From Bacteroidota bacterium (lineage in GTDB: Bacteria; Bacteroidota; Bacteroidia; Flavobacteriales; Flavobacteriaceae), in the NCBI GenBank assembly GCA_023437485.1, contig JAEZGB010000042.1:1-27173 (forward strand): a stretch of DNA of 27,173 bases, given 5' to 3'. The translations under genes were made by a program, and so were the position numbers. Positions 7,780 to 15,660 of the stretch are shown here, in pieces; the first letter of the stretch is position 1; every line of letters starts with the position of its first letter. The notes beneath the pieces are model-generated. The model saw only the letters and a program-made list of their open reading frames with translations, was not told where the DNA came from and did no database searches.

Positions 7780-8478
7780 ATGCGGCTCCTCATTGCAAGC
7801 ACTTCAACCCTTCACGGTGGTAAATACCTGGAGTATCTCTCAAACCCGATTAAAGAACTTTTCAGCGGGCGGACCGTGACTTTTATTCCATATGCACGGC
7901 CGGGCGGCATCACTCATGAGGCGTACACGCAAAAGGCACGCGAAGCGTTTGGGGCTTTGGGGATTCGGCTCCGGGGAATCCACGAGTACGATAACCCCCG
8001 AAAAGCCGTATTGGAAGCCGAAGGATTTTTTACCGGCGGGGGAAATACTTTTTTGCTTACCGATATGCTGCATCGCAAGGAACTCATGGACGCGATGGCC
8101 GAAGCCGTAAAGGAAGGAATCCCGTATATGGGCAGTAGTGCCGGAAGCAATATTGCCGGTCAAACCATGCAAACCACCAATGACATGCCTATTGTTTACC
8201 CGCCTTCGTTCAAAACTTTGGGTTTATTGCCGTTTAACCTCAACCCGCACTACCAGGATCCGGATCCGCAATCTGTTCACATGGGCGAGACCCGCGAAAC
8301 CCGCATCCGCGAATTCCACGCCTTCAATTCCACTCCGGTCCTGGGATTGAGAGAGGGGAGCTGGCTCGAGCAACATGATGATGATATCATCCTCAGGGGC
8401 TCCCTGACGGCACGTTTGTTCAGGCAGGAAATGGATCCTGTGGAATTGGAACCCGGGGTTTCTATAAGGATTGATTAA
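7780..8478 (+). CDS. pepE: Dipeptidase E (alpha-aspartyl dipeptidase), S51 family
   Basis: A 232-residue cytoplasmic serine peptidase that hydrolyses dipeptides with N-terminal aspartate. The catalytic triad falls at the same numbers as in the Salmonella/E. coli enzyme: S120 in the nucleophile elbow GSSAGSN, D135 in TTNDMP and H157 in LNPHY. The FTGGGNTF segment at about residues 84-91 is also typical. Length is normal. The start at 7780 (MRLLIASTST) was chosen because the preceding bases hold a TAnnTTTG promoter box and because numbering then matches the family. It is transcribed alone, divergently from the CarboxypepD_reg-like gene. The region after its stop contains the tandem terminator units of tRNA-Gly, which could also stop its transcript from the other side. 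Confidence 0.95.
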   Translation: MRLLIASTSTLHGGKYLEYLSNPIKELFSGRTVTFIPYARPGGITHEAYTQKAREAFGALGIRLRGIHEYDNPRKAVLEAEGFFTGGGNTFLLTDMLHRKELMDAMAEAVKEGIPYMGSSAGSNIAGQTMQTTNDMPIVYPPSFKTLGLLPFNLNPHYQDPDPQSVHMGETRETRIREFHAFNSTPVLGLREGSWLEQHDDDIILRGSLTARLFRQEMDPVELEPGVSIRID

Positions 8479-8603
8479 TGATACTCGGGGACGCAGCCCA
8501 ACTGAACACAGCGCCAATCTAACGTTCATTAAGACTCAGAGCATTTGAAATTAAAATGGACAGCCTGTAGCTCAGGTATCCTTTACTGCGGTAACTGCGT
8601 GAA

Positions 8604-8635
8604 TAAAAAAAGCCCTAACTTTCGTTAAGGCTTTT
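8604..8635 (-). terminator. Distal intrinsic terminator of tRNA-Gly (unit 1)
   Basis: Read on the minus strand, the stem AAAAGCC / GGCTTTT (8635-8629 with 8614-8608) extends inward through TTAAC and GTTA with one mismatch, around the loop GAAA. A run of seven T and then ATT follows. The T-run is better on the minus strand than on the plus strand, so it mainly serves transcripts coming from the tRNA side. Confidence 0.7.
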
Positions 8636-8704
8636 GAGCATTTGAGATTAAGAGGAGGACAGCCAGTGGCTGTCAGGTATCCTTTACTGCGGTAACTGCG
8701 TGAA

Positions 8705-8736
8705 TAAAAAAAGCCCTAACTTTCGTAAAGGCTTTT
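8705..8736 (-). terminator. Proximal intrinsic terminator of tRNA-Gly (unit 2)
   Basis: This begins directly after the tRNA 3' end on the minus strand, with the stem AAAAGCC (8736-8730) and GGCTTTT (8715-8709) followed by a T-rich tract. The inner stem is weaker than in unit 1, because one T has changed to A (GTAAAGG instead of GTTAAGG). The second, better-paired copy downstream may act as a backup. Confidence 0.75.
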
Positions 8737-8737
8737 G

Positions 8738-8810
<73 letters not shown>

Positions 8811-8820
8811 ATTGCGAGTG

Positions 8821-8851
8821 CAAATATAAAATAATTGTTTATCGCGCACAA
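8821..8851 (-). promoter_or_regulatory. Promoter of tRNA-Gly
   Basis: On the minus strand TTG (8851-8849) is followed after 20 bases by TATATTTG (8828-8821), a full match to the Bacteroidetes -33/-7 arrangement. It ends ten bases before the mature tRNA 5' end. Confidence 0.8.
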
Positions 8852-8910
8852 AATTTTTTTCAAAATATCAAAGCATTCAACTGTAAATTCATCGGATAAA
8901 AATCAATAGC

Positions 8911-9357
8911 ATGATCATCAGGGAAATACCATCAAAACAAACCCACGATATCCGTCACGAAGTACTGCGGCCGGGCCGTCCTCGCGAAACCTGCGTTTTT
9001 GAAGGTGACGATTTGCCATTCGCGAAGCACTTTGGTGCTTTTGAGGATGATCATTTACTGGGGACAGCCTCAGTATTCCCGGTCAACTCCAATGCATTTC
9101 CCGAGGAAAATCAACTGCAAATGCGAGGGATGGCCGTCTTGCCCAAATGGCAGGGAACCGGGATTGGCGCCTTGCTGTTGCGCGAAGCCGAACGGTACGC
9201 AAAAGAAAAGCACTTCAGCATCCTTTGGTTCAACGCAAGGGTAGCTGCAGTGCCTTTCTACAAAAAAATGGGTTATGAAATCTCAGGAACTGAATTTGAA
9301 GTCACCGATGTCGGTCCGCACTATATCATGTTCAAAAAATTTCCGCAGGACCATTAA
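8911..9357 (+). CDS. GNAT-family N-acetyltransferase
   Basis: A 148-residue single-domain acetyltransferase. The acetyl-CoA binding motif A is at residues 71-95: MRGMAVLPKWQGTGIGALLL, with the Q/R-x-x-G-x-G/A pattern as QGTGIG. Motif B follows in FSILWFNARVAAVPFYKKMGY, ending in the usual FY-x-x-x-GY segment. The acceptor substrate is not predictable, since GNAT enzymes modify amines on small molecules, peptides or proteins. The ATG at 8911 gives the normal N-terminal length. No convincing promoter box was found in the 100 bases before it, which belong mostly to the tRNA promoter on the other strand. Its stop overlaps that of the convergent L,D-transpeptidase gene by four bases. Confidence 0.92.
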   Translation: MIIREIPSKQTHDIRHEVLRPGRPRETCVFEGDDLPFAKHFGAFEDDHLLGTASVFPVNSNAFPEENQLQMRGMAVLPKWQGTGIGALLLREAERYAKEKHFSILWFNARVAAVPFYKKMGYEISGTEFEVTDVGPHYIMFKKFPQDH

Positions 9358-10061
9358 GACAATATCTTTGATTCCTTTTGTGACGGATGATAAATGAACA
9401 GCAATGACTTGTCTTTAATGGTGGAGATAATGGGCTTTGCCAACTCACGGGGAACGGCAGGGCATCCCAAACTCCTTCCAAGCCTTGAGTTATTGCGGAT
9501 AAAAGCTTCCGAAACATAATCGGCTCCGTGCATCACCACCGCCCGGCGGCGCGCATTGTCATTGATCCCGCGCTCGATGCCGTCAAGCCTCAGTGAAAGT
9601 CCGTGCTTTCCTGTATAAATTTCTCCGGTCACGTAAAAACCAAGGCTGCTTTGATAAGACTGGTCTTTGTTTGAAAATGCTTTTGCAAATTCATTTCCGG
9701 TGTTCCTGCCATGGGCCACCAATGACTGATAAAGCACGGTATTGGTGGCAAGATCAATGACCCACATCCGCTTTTTGTTTGACGAAAGTGAAAAATCAAC
9801 TAGGGTCAGGATATCGCGCTTAACAATACCTTTTTCCTTAAGGGAATAAAATCCGCGGAGCGCCTTGCTGAACGTTTCCTGCGCGGGCATTGAAACCCCG
9901 GCGGCTCCGTGAAGGCTATTGTATACCGATAATGCTTTGGTTTCAAAATCCAACTCGGTTGGAACGACAAGTTTTTCCGGAGCGGAAATCCTGGTTTCGT
10001 TCTCGTTGGAAGTAAGGGACATCAAAAAAAATGCGATCAGGGGAAGAATCTTGTAAATCAT
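9354..10061 (-). CDS. L,D-transpeptidase-like (YkuD_2) exported protein
   Basis: A 235-residue member of the murein L,D-transpeptidase catalytic domain family related to YkuD. The putative catalytic motif is near the C terminus: H178 in VVMHGADYV, and S197-L198-G199-C200-P201, with C200 as nucleophile. GYLxVDL-like and VAHGRNTGNEFAKAFSN segments (about 105-130) are typical of the family. It starts with a signal sequence, MIYKILPLIAFFLMSL, and should act on peptidoglycan in the periplasm, although family members from Bacteroidetes have rarely been assayed. The ATG at 10061 was preferred to the longer frame from 10181, because a full promoter (TTG-N19-TATTTTTG) lies at 10127-10098, within that longer frame. 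The stop overlaps the GNAT gene end by four bases. Confidence 0.9.
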   Translation of the reverse strand: MIYKILPLIAFFLMSLTSNENETRISAPEKLVVPTELDFETKALSVYNSLHGAAGVSMPAQETFSKALRGFYSLKEKGIVKRDILTLVDFSLSSNKKRMWVIDLATNTVLYQSLVAHGRNTGNEFAKAFSNKDQSYQSSLGFYVTGEIYTGKHGLSLRLDGIERGINDNARRRAVVMHGADYVSEAFIRNNSRLGRSLGCPAVPRELAKPIISTIKDKSLLFIYHPSQKESKILS

Positions 10062-10097
10062 TGAACTGCTTAGGTTTAAATTATTGATTTGGGCTTT

Positions 10098-10127
10098 CAA
10101 AAATAGTGATTTCACGTAGCCGTGCAA
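10098..10127 (-). promoter_or_regulatory. Promoter of the L,D-transpeptidase-like gene
   Basis: On the minus strand TTG (10127-10125), 19 bases, then TATTTTTG (10105-10098): a full Bacteroidetes promoter. The leader to the ATG at 10061 would be about 30 bases. This decides the start of the gene. Confidence 0.8.
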
Positions 10128-10173
10128 GGGCATGGTAAAAAATTTACGCCGGAAAAAAGCTTTTTCAGCGCAA

Positions 10174-10204
10174 TCTGGCACGTTGTAACAAATTGAGTGC
10201 CAGA
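10174..10204. repeat. Inverted repeat in the divergent promoter region
   Basis: Perfect 8-base arms TCTGGCAC (10174-10181) and GTGCCAGA (10197-10204) flank a 15-base spacer that contains TTGTAACAA. The word TTGTAACA recurs at 10224-10231. The site lies upstream of both divergent promoters, so it could be an operator for a regulator. It could also be chance. Confidence 0.45.
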
Positions 10205-10264
10205 ATTATTACGTTGCGAAATCTTGTAACACACTAACGGAAACATATAACAAATATTGCGCAG

Positions 10265-10294
10265 TTGCCACAACCGATTAAATTTTTACATTTG
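10265..10294 (+). promoter_or_regulatory. Promoter of the DUF5916 gene
   Basis: TTG (10265-10267), 19 bases, then TACATTTG (10287-10294), 20 bases before the ATG at 10315. This fits the Bacteroidetes -33/-7 consensus fully. Confidence 0.8.
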
Positions 10295-10314
10295 TCCGAC
10301 GAACTGCACCCCCT

Positions 10315-12738
10315 ATGCCTAAATCCCTTTATGCGTGCTTATTATTGCTGTTAACGGGCATCTTTGCCACGGCACAAAAAAAATCAGTTTCAGCATTGCG
10401 AATAGGCGAAAATATTCACATTGACGGCAATCTCAATGAAGCCGTTTGGGCCGATTCAGAAATAGCCACAGATTTTATCATGTATGCCCCTGACAATGGA
10501 AAACCCGCCGCGGAAAGCCGCCGGACCGAGGTCAGGATCCTTTACGACGACAACGCAATTTATGTTGGCGCGGTGATGTTTGATGAAGATCCCTCGCTTA
10601 TCCTGAAGGAAATGACCCAGCGCGACGTGAACGGGTCGGCCGAACATTTTGGCATTTTTATCAATGGATTCAATGACGGGCAGCAGGACTTCAGGTTTTT
10701 TGTAAGCGCGGCGGGCGTGCAGATGGACTGCGTGGCAACCGAGGCTTTTGGCGAAGATTTTACCTGGGATGCCATTTGGAGCAGCGATGTCAAATTGACC
10801 GATTTTGGATGGGTTGTGGAAATGAAAATACCGTATGCGGCGCTTCGTTTTTCTGAATCCGAACAGCAAACCTGGGGGCTTAATTTGTATCGTGAGTTCC
10901 GTCGCGACCGCCAGCAATACACCTGGAACCGCATCGACACGGCCATCGGCGCCGAGTTGACCCAAACCGGTGAGCTTACCGGGATCGCGAACATCAAACC
11001 TCCCGTGCGGTTGTTCCTGATTCCCTATTCATCCTATTATTATGATCCGTCAAACGACAACCAGAAACACACTTTTAAGGGTGGAATGGATATCAAATAC
11101 GGGATCAACGATTCATTTACGCTTGACGCAATCCTGGTCCCTGACTTCGGGCAGACCCGTTATGACAACGTAGAACTGAACCTGGGGCCGTTTGAACAGC
11201 AATTCAATGAGAACCGCCCGTTTTTTACTGAAGGCACTGACCTTTTCAACAAAGGAAACTTGTTGTATTCCCGGCGAATCGGCGGAAGCCCCGCTCTTTT
11301 TGCCAGCAACCCCGATCCGGACTTTGTGGTCACCAATCCACAGGTGGTGGATCTGCTAAACGCGTTAAAGGTTTCGGGCAGGACCGGAAGCGGCCTTGGA
11401 ATCGGCGTCCTGAACGCAGTGACTGAAAAAACTTATGCTTCGGTCAGACAAATTTCAACCGGCCAAACCACTGAGGTGCTTGTGGAGCCGCTCGCCAATT
11501 ACAACGTATTGGTTTTTGACCAGCGATTCAATCAGAATTCATCGGTGAGCCTTGTCAATACCAATGTAACCCGTGAGGGCAACTTTCGCGACGCCAATGT
11601 TTCGGCGCTGATTTGGGACCTGAATACCAAGGCAAACACCTATAATTTTTCGGGAAATTTCAAATACAGTTATGTCAATGAGTTCGCTGACCTGGATGAC
11701 TACGACGGCTTCAGCAGTTCATTTTCCTTTGCCGAAACCAGCGGGAAATTCCGCTACAGCGTTGCCGGAACTTATGTATCTCGCAATTACGACATCAATG
11801 ACCTGGGAATCAACTTCTACACGCATTACCACGCTTTGCAGGGAAACATTTCCTATCGGATACTCAATCCGACCAAAACCTTCAATACGCTGAGCAGTTC
11901 TTTCAGTATCTATTCGGAGTTTGACAATATCACCGGCAGGATCCAGCAGGGAACCCTTAATTACAGCTTTAGCGCCACTGACAAAAAAAATGATTATTAT
12001 GGTTTTGGCCTCAACGCCCGCCCCTTTGAAACCTATGATTTTTATGAACCGCGCTTTGATGGGCGATATGTCTATTTCCCGCGCGGATATGGCGGTTATC
12101 TTTATTTTTCGTCAAACTACAACCGGAAATTCGCACTGGACATCCAGCCGTCCTTTTCCTTGACCGATGAAAAGAACCGCGAAACCTGGAGCCTTTACCT
12201 GGAGCCGCGTTACCGTTTTACTGACCGGATTACCGGAAACCTGTCAATGAGTTTTTCCCGGCAAAACAACAATGTGGGTTATATTGACGATACTTATACA
12301 GATGATGAAACTCCCTTTGACATTTATTTCACAAAACGGAACCGAACCACCTACTCCATTTCGACAGGAGGCAAATATGCCATCAATAAAGATATGACGC
12401 TAAACCTGAGCGCACGGTATTACTGGTCATATGCTGAAAACCGGGAGTTTTTCACGCTCACTGATGATGGCTACCTGGAGCCCGCGGTTTATACTGAAAA
12501 TGCCAATTCCAACTTCAACACCTGGAACCTGGACTTTGGATATTCGTGGTGGTTTGCGCCCGGAAGCCAGATCTCGATGATGTACCGAAACAACTCAGGG
12601 ACCCTGTTGCGCGAGATCAACAAAGACATCGGGACCAATTTCCAGGGCCTCTTCCGGGACAACCTCAACCACATTTTTTCAATCAGCGTAAGATACTTTT
12701 TGGATTATAACCGGATCAGGAACTGGCGAAAACCGTAA
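10315..12738 (+). CDS. DUF5916 protein with CBM9-like N domain, probable outer-membrane barrel
   Basis: A 807-residue exported protein. After a signal peptide (MPKSLYACLLLLLTGIFATA) comes a carbohydrate-binding family 9-like sandwich, about residues 25-215, opening with IHIDGNLNEAVW. The rest, about 230-807, is the DUF5916 region: alternating short beta strands rich in aromatic residues and NxT/S turns, consistent with a membrane beta barrel, with the family segment ENRPFFTEG near residue 300. Such proteins are common in Bacteroidetes and have been suggested to bind or admit glycans, but no substrate has been shown that I know of. It has a strong promoter of its own. gpmI follows after 18 bases, so readthrough into gpmI is possible. 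The L,D-transpeptidase-like gene is divergent from it. Confidence 0.9.
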   Translation: MPKSLYACLLLLLTGIFATAQKKSVSALRIGENIHIDGNLNEAVWADSEIATDFIMYAPDNGKPAAESRRTEVRILYDDNAIYVGAVMFDEDPSLILKEMTQRDVNGSAEHFGIFINGFNDGQQDFRFFVSAAGVQMDCVATEAFGEDFTWDAIWSSDVKLTDFGWVVEMKIPYAALRFSESEQQTWGLNLYREFRRDRQQYTWNRIDTAIGAELTQTGELTGIANIKPPVRLFLIPYSSYYYDPSNDNQKHTFKGGMDIKYGINDSFTLDAILVPDFGQTRYDNVELNLGPFEQQFNENRPFFTEGTDLFNKGNLLYSRRIGGSPALFASNPDPDFVVTNPQVVDLLNALKVSGRTGSGLGIGVLNAVTEKTYASVRQISTGQTTEVLVEPLANYNVLVFDQRFNQNSSVSLVNTNVTREGNFRDANVSALIWDLNTKANTYNFSGNFKYSYVNEFADLDDYDGFSSSFSFAETSGKFRYSVAGTYVSRNYDINDLGINFYTHYHALQGNISYRILNPTKTFNTLSSSFSIYSEFDNITGRIQQGTLNYSFSATDKKNDYYGFGLNARPFETYDFYEPRFDGRYVYFPRGYGGYLYFSSNYNRKFALDIQPSFSLTDEKNRETWSLYLEPRYRFTDRITGNLSMSFSRQNNNVGYIDDTYTDDETPFDIYFTKRNRTTYSISTGGKYAINKDMTLNLSARYYWSYAENREFFTLTDDGYLEPAVYTENANSNFNTWNLDFGYSWWFAPGSQISMMYRNNSGTLLREINKDIGTNFQGLFRDNLNHIFSISVRYFLDYNRIRNWRKP

Positions 12739-12756
12739 TTTCGCATTTTCCCGATT

Positions 12757-14307
12757 ATGAACAAGAAAGTCATCCTGATGATCCTCGACGGATGGGGATT
12801 GTCCCCGGACCCGAATGTATCGGCCATTGACCAGGCCCATACTCCCTTCATCGACAGCCTTTACCAAAAATTTCCGCACGCCACACTGCGCACCGACGGG
12901 CTGAACGTCGGGCTGCCAGAAGGCCAAATGGGCAACTCCGAAGTGGGGCATATGAACCTGGGCGCAGGACGGGTCATTTACCAGGACCTGGCCAAAATCA
13001 ACCTGGCTGTTTCAAACCAGACGTTACACCGCGAGAAAGCGCTTGCCGATGCTTTTGAATACGCCAAATCAAACCAAAAGCCCGTGCATTTCCTGGGACT
13101 GGTTTCAAACGGCGGGGTTCATTCCCATATTGAACACCTGAAAGGTTTGCTTGACGCTGCCCGTGAAAGTGGTTTAGATGATGTGTTTGTACACGCCTTT
13201 ACCGACGGCCGGGACGTCGACCCAAAATCAGGGGCCGGCCATCTCAGTGACCTGCTCAACCACATGCAGCATTCATGCGGGAAACTTGCTTCGGTTGTGG
13301 GCCGATATTACGCCATGGACCGCGACCGGCGTTGGGAACGTGTCAAGACTGCGTATGATTTGCTGGTGAACGGCGTCGGAACCCACACAAATGACGCGTT
13401 GCAAGCCGTGTCGCAAAGTTATGCCGATGGCCTTACCGACGAATTTATCCTCCCGATTTGCATGACTGCCGAAAACGGCGCCCCCATTGCGCGGATCAAT
13501 CACGGTGATGTTGTCGTATTTTTCAATTTCCGGACTGACCGCGGCCGCCAGCTCACAGAGGTTCTGACCCAAAAAGACATGCATGAGTTCGGGATGCACA
13601 AATTGCCCCTGTACTTTGTCACGATGACCAATTACGACGATACCTTTGAAGGAATCCACGTGATTTATGACAAGGACAACATCACCGAAACGCTTGGCGA
13701 GGTGTTGGAAAGTGCCGGAAAAACGCAGCTTCGCATCGCCGAGACCGAGAAATACCCGCACGTGACGTTTTTCTTTTCGGGTGGGCGCGAAAAACCTTTT
13801 GAGGGCGAGCAGCGCATCCTTTGCCCTTCGCCCAAGGTCCCGACCTATGACCTTCAGCCCGAAATGAGCGCTTTCAGCATCGCCGAACAACTGGTGGCAG
13901 TACTGGAAAAACGCGCAGTGGACTTTGTGTGCCTGAACTTTGCCAACGGCGATATGGTGGGCCACACCGGCGTGATGGAGGCCGCTATCAAAGCATGTGA
14001 AGCCGTTGACCGATGTGTCTCAGAAGTGGTTTCGACAGCGCTTAAAAACGGCTACACCACCATCCTGATCGCCGACCACGGAAATTGCGACACGATGCTC
14101 AATCCTGACGGCTCACCAAACACCGCACACACCACCAATCCGGTACCTGTAATTCTGATCGATCCGGAACTGCACGAAATCCACGATGGTATCCTGGGCG
14201 ATGTTGCCCCTACGATCCTGGAATTGATGGGCGTTGACAAACCCCTGGCCATGACCCGAAACTCGCTACTTCACGAACCGCTTTCGCATCAGCAGGATTT
14301 ACAGTAA
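12757..14307 (+). CDS. gpmI: 2,3-bisphosphoglycerate-independent phosphoglycerate mutase
   Basis: A 516-residue cytoplasmic glycolytic enzyme that interconverts 3- and 2-phosphoglycerate with a phosphoserine intermediate and two manganese ions. The N-terminal ILDGWG places the first metal aspartate at D11. The phosphorylated serine is S61 in GNSEVGH. FTDGRD and RYYAMDRDRRWER mark the phosphotransferase insert. The metal ligands near the C terminus lie in NFANGDMVGHTG and IADHGN. Length is standard. The ATG is 18 bases after the DUF5916 stop. An imperfect box TAATTTCG overlaps that stop codon at 12736-12743, so it may have a weak promoter of its own. Its last 19 bases overlap the convergent CoA transferase gene. 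Confidence 0.97.
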   Translation: MNKKVILMILDGWGLSPDPNVSAIDQAHTPFIDSLYQKFPHATLRTDGLNVGLPEGQMGNSEVGHMNLGAGRVIYQDLAKINLAVSNQTLHREKALADAFEYAKSNQKPVHFLGLVSNGGVHSHIEHLKGLLDAARESGLDDVFVHAFTDGRDVDPKSGAGHLSDLLNHMQHSCGKLASVVGRYYAMDRDRRWERVKTAYDLLVNGVGTHTNDALQAVSQSYADGLTDEFILPICMTAENGAPIARINHGDVVVFFNFRTDRGRQLTEVLTQKDMHEFGMHKLPLYFVTMTNYDDTFEGIHVIYDKDNITETLGEVLESAGKTQLRIAETEKYPHVTFFFSGGREKPFEGEQRILCPSPKVPTYDLQPEMSAFSIAEQLVAVLEKRAVDFVCLNFANGDMVGHTGVMEAAIKACEAVDRCVSEVVSTALKNGYTTILIADHGNCDTMLNPDGSPNTAHTTNPVPVILIDPELHEIHDGILGDVAPTILELMGVDKPLAMTRNSLLHEPLSHQQDLQ

Positions 14308-15563
14308 TCCCGGTATGACCGCGCAATTTGTTCGCGGTGATCGGGGTGCGCTACCCTGACCATTTCATCAAGCCGTTGCCGAAGCGTCTTACCATAAAGA
14401 TTGGCCACGCCGTACTCGGTGATGATATATTGCACATGCGACCGTGTGGTGACCACGCCGGCGCCTTGTTTCAAAAATGGAACGATCCGGCTTTCGCCTC
14501 GTTTTGTGACCGATGGCAACGCGATGATCGCCTTTCCGCCCGGTGAAAGCGACGCTCCGCGGATAAAATCCATCTGCCCGCCAACTCCCGAATACATCCT
14601 GGGCCCAATCGAATCGGCGCAAACCTGCCCGGTGACGTCAACCTCAATGGCCGAATTGATGGCAACCATCTTCGGGTTGCGCCTGATCACGGCCGTGTCA
14701 TTGACAAAAGAAGATTCACGCAGTTCAACAAACGGGTTGTCATCGACAAAATCATAAAGTTCCTGCGAGCCAATCAGGAAAGTTGCAAGAGCACGCCCGC
14801 GGGCCACTGCTTTCTGGCTGCAGTCCACCACGCCTGACCGGATAAGCGGAAGGACCCCGTCAGAGAACATCTCAGTGTGCAGGCCAAGGTTTTTGTGGTT
14901 GCCGAGTTTGGCCAGCGCCGCATTAGGGATATTGCCTATACCCATTTGCAAAGTGGAACCGTCCTCGATCAATTCGGCGATAAAGCTCCCGATTTTTTCT
15001 TCTTCGGCCGAAATCGGCACCACTCCGTGTCCGTGGATGGCCACGTCGGCCTGGACCATGAAATCAATCTCACGTTCATGCAAGGATGCATCACCAAAAG
15101 TCCTCGGCATCCGTGGATTGACCTGGGCCACTACAGTTCGGGCAACCTCGATGGCTGCCTTGGTCGCTTCAATTGATACGCCCAGGGAACAATATCCATG
15201 CGCGTCGGGCGGTGAAACATGGATGAAAACCACATCAGGCACCACAACGCGTTTGCGGAACAGATGCGGAAGTTCGCTCAAGAACACGGGGGTATAGGAG
15301 CCATTTCCGGCCGCGAGCGTATGGCGGACATTTTTCCCGATAAAGAAAGAATTTACGTGGAAACTTTCGGCAAGGTCGGGGTTTGCATACGGCGCCGGGC
15401 CTTCAGTATGGAGGTGGCAGATCTCGACATTTCGCAGTTCCGAGGCCCTTTCGGTCAGGGCAGCCGTTAGAATTGAAGGCGCAGCAGCAGCGGCCTGGAC
15501 ATAGACGCGGTCACCTGATTTTACACATTTTACGGCTTCGGCGGCAGTTACATATTTTCCCAT
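14289..15563 (-). CDS. Acetyl-CoA hydrolase/4-hydroxybutyrate CoA-transferase family enzyme
   Basis: A 424-residue CoA transferase of the Cat1/4-hydroxybutyrate type. The catalytic glutamate is E231 in GLHTEMFSDG, which forms the glutamyl-CoA thioester in this family. The CoA-binding segment QMGIGNIPNA is at 206-215, and MYSGVGGQMDF marks the C-terminal domain. It most likely moves CoA between acetyl-CoA and another short carboxylic acid, or hydrolyses acetyl-CoA. The substrate cannot be told from sequence, and no partner genes for butyrate or 4-hydroxybutyrate metabolism lie nearby. The ATG at 15563 follows a TAATTTTG box. The gene is divergent from map and overlaps the gpmI end by 19 bases. 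Confidence 0.93.
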   Translation of the reverse strand: MGKYVTAAEAVKCVKSGDRVYVQAAAAAPSILTAALTERASELRNVEICHLHTEGPAPYANPDLAESFHVNSFFIGKNVRHTLAAGNGSYTPVFLSELPHLFRKRVVVPDVVFIHVSPPDAHGYCSLGVSIEATKAAIEVARTVVAQVNPRMPRTFGDASLHEREIDFMVQADVAIHGHGVVPISAEEEKIGSFIAELIEDGSTLQMGIGNIPNAALAKLGNHKNLGLHTEMFSDGVLPLIRSGVVDCSQKAVARGRALATFLIGSQELYDFVDDNPFVELRESSFVNDTAVIRRNPKMVAINSAIEVDVTGQVCADSIGPRMYSGVGGQMDFIRGASLSPGGKAIIALPSVTKRGESRIVPFLKQGAGVVTTRSHVQYIITEYGVANLYGKTLRQRLDEMVRVAHPDHREQIARSYRDYCKSC

Positions 15564-15578
15564 GGCATTATTTTTTTA

Positions 15579-15586
15579 CAAAATTA
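15579..15586 (-). promoter_or_regulatory. -7 promoter box of the CoA-transferase gene
   Basis: The minus strand reads TAATTTTG, an exact TAnnTTTG box 15 bases before the ATG at 15563. No TTG at ideal spacing; the nearest is 27 bases upstream. Confidence 0.6.
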
Positions 15587-15637
15587 AGCAAGCTCTGCCG
15601 AAAGGCTGCATGACAAATCTCATACGCCGGAATTTTG

Positions 15638-15645
15638 TAGTTTTG
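15638..15645 (+). promoter_or_regulatory. -7 promoter box of map
   Basis: TAGTTTTG matches TAnnTTTG and lies 15 bases before the ATG at 15661. It supports that start over the longer in-frame starts at 15562 and 15610, both upstream of the box. Confidence 0.6.
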
Positions 15646-15660
15646 CGCTTTAATTCTGCT

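Larger units (their letters stand above)
8539..8736. repeat. Two tandem units of about 97 and 101 bp behind tRNA-Gly
   Basis: Unit 1 (8539-8635) and unit 2 (8636-8736) each begin with GAGCATTTGA and carry GGACAGCC. They then share a near-identical block from TCAGGTATCC through TTTACTGCGGTAACTGCGTG to the terminator stem, and end in GGCTTTT. A third GAGC follows at 8737-8740, and its last two bases are the 3' end of the tRNA-Gly acceptor stem. Between the shared blocks the units differ: unit 2 holds the perfect hairpin GACAGCC-AGT-GGCTGTC (8658-8674), while unit 1 has CCTG-TAGCT-CAGG (8564-8576). The units look like a tandem duplication of the 3' flank of the tRNA gene. No reading frame of note is present. 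Confidence 0.85.

Noticed and set aside
8539..8736. Degenerate tRNA copies in the tandem units (TGTAGCTCAGG resembles a D arm)
   Set aside because: No acceptor, anticodon or T-arm pairing follows, and the second unit lacks the match.
10151..10166. A-rich/T-rich palindrome AAAAAAGCTTTTT as a terminator
   Set aside because: It lies upstream of both divergent genes and has only a two-GC-base core, so it is probably chance in AT-rich DNA.
13273..13965. Minus-strand frame of 230 codons within gpmI
   Set aside because: It is antisense to the catalytic part of gpmI and shows no family motif of its own.
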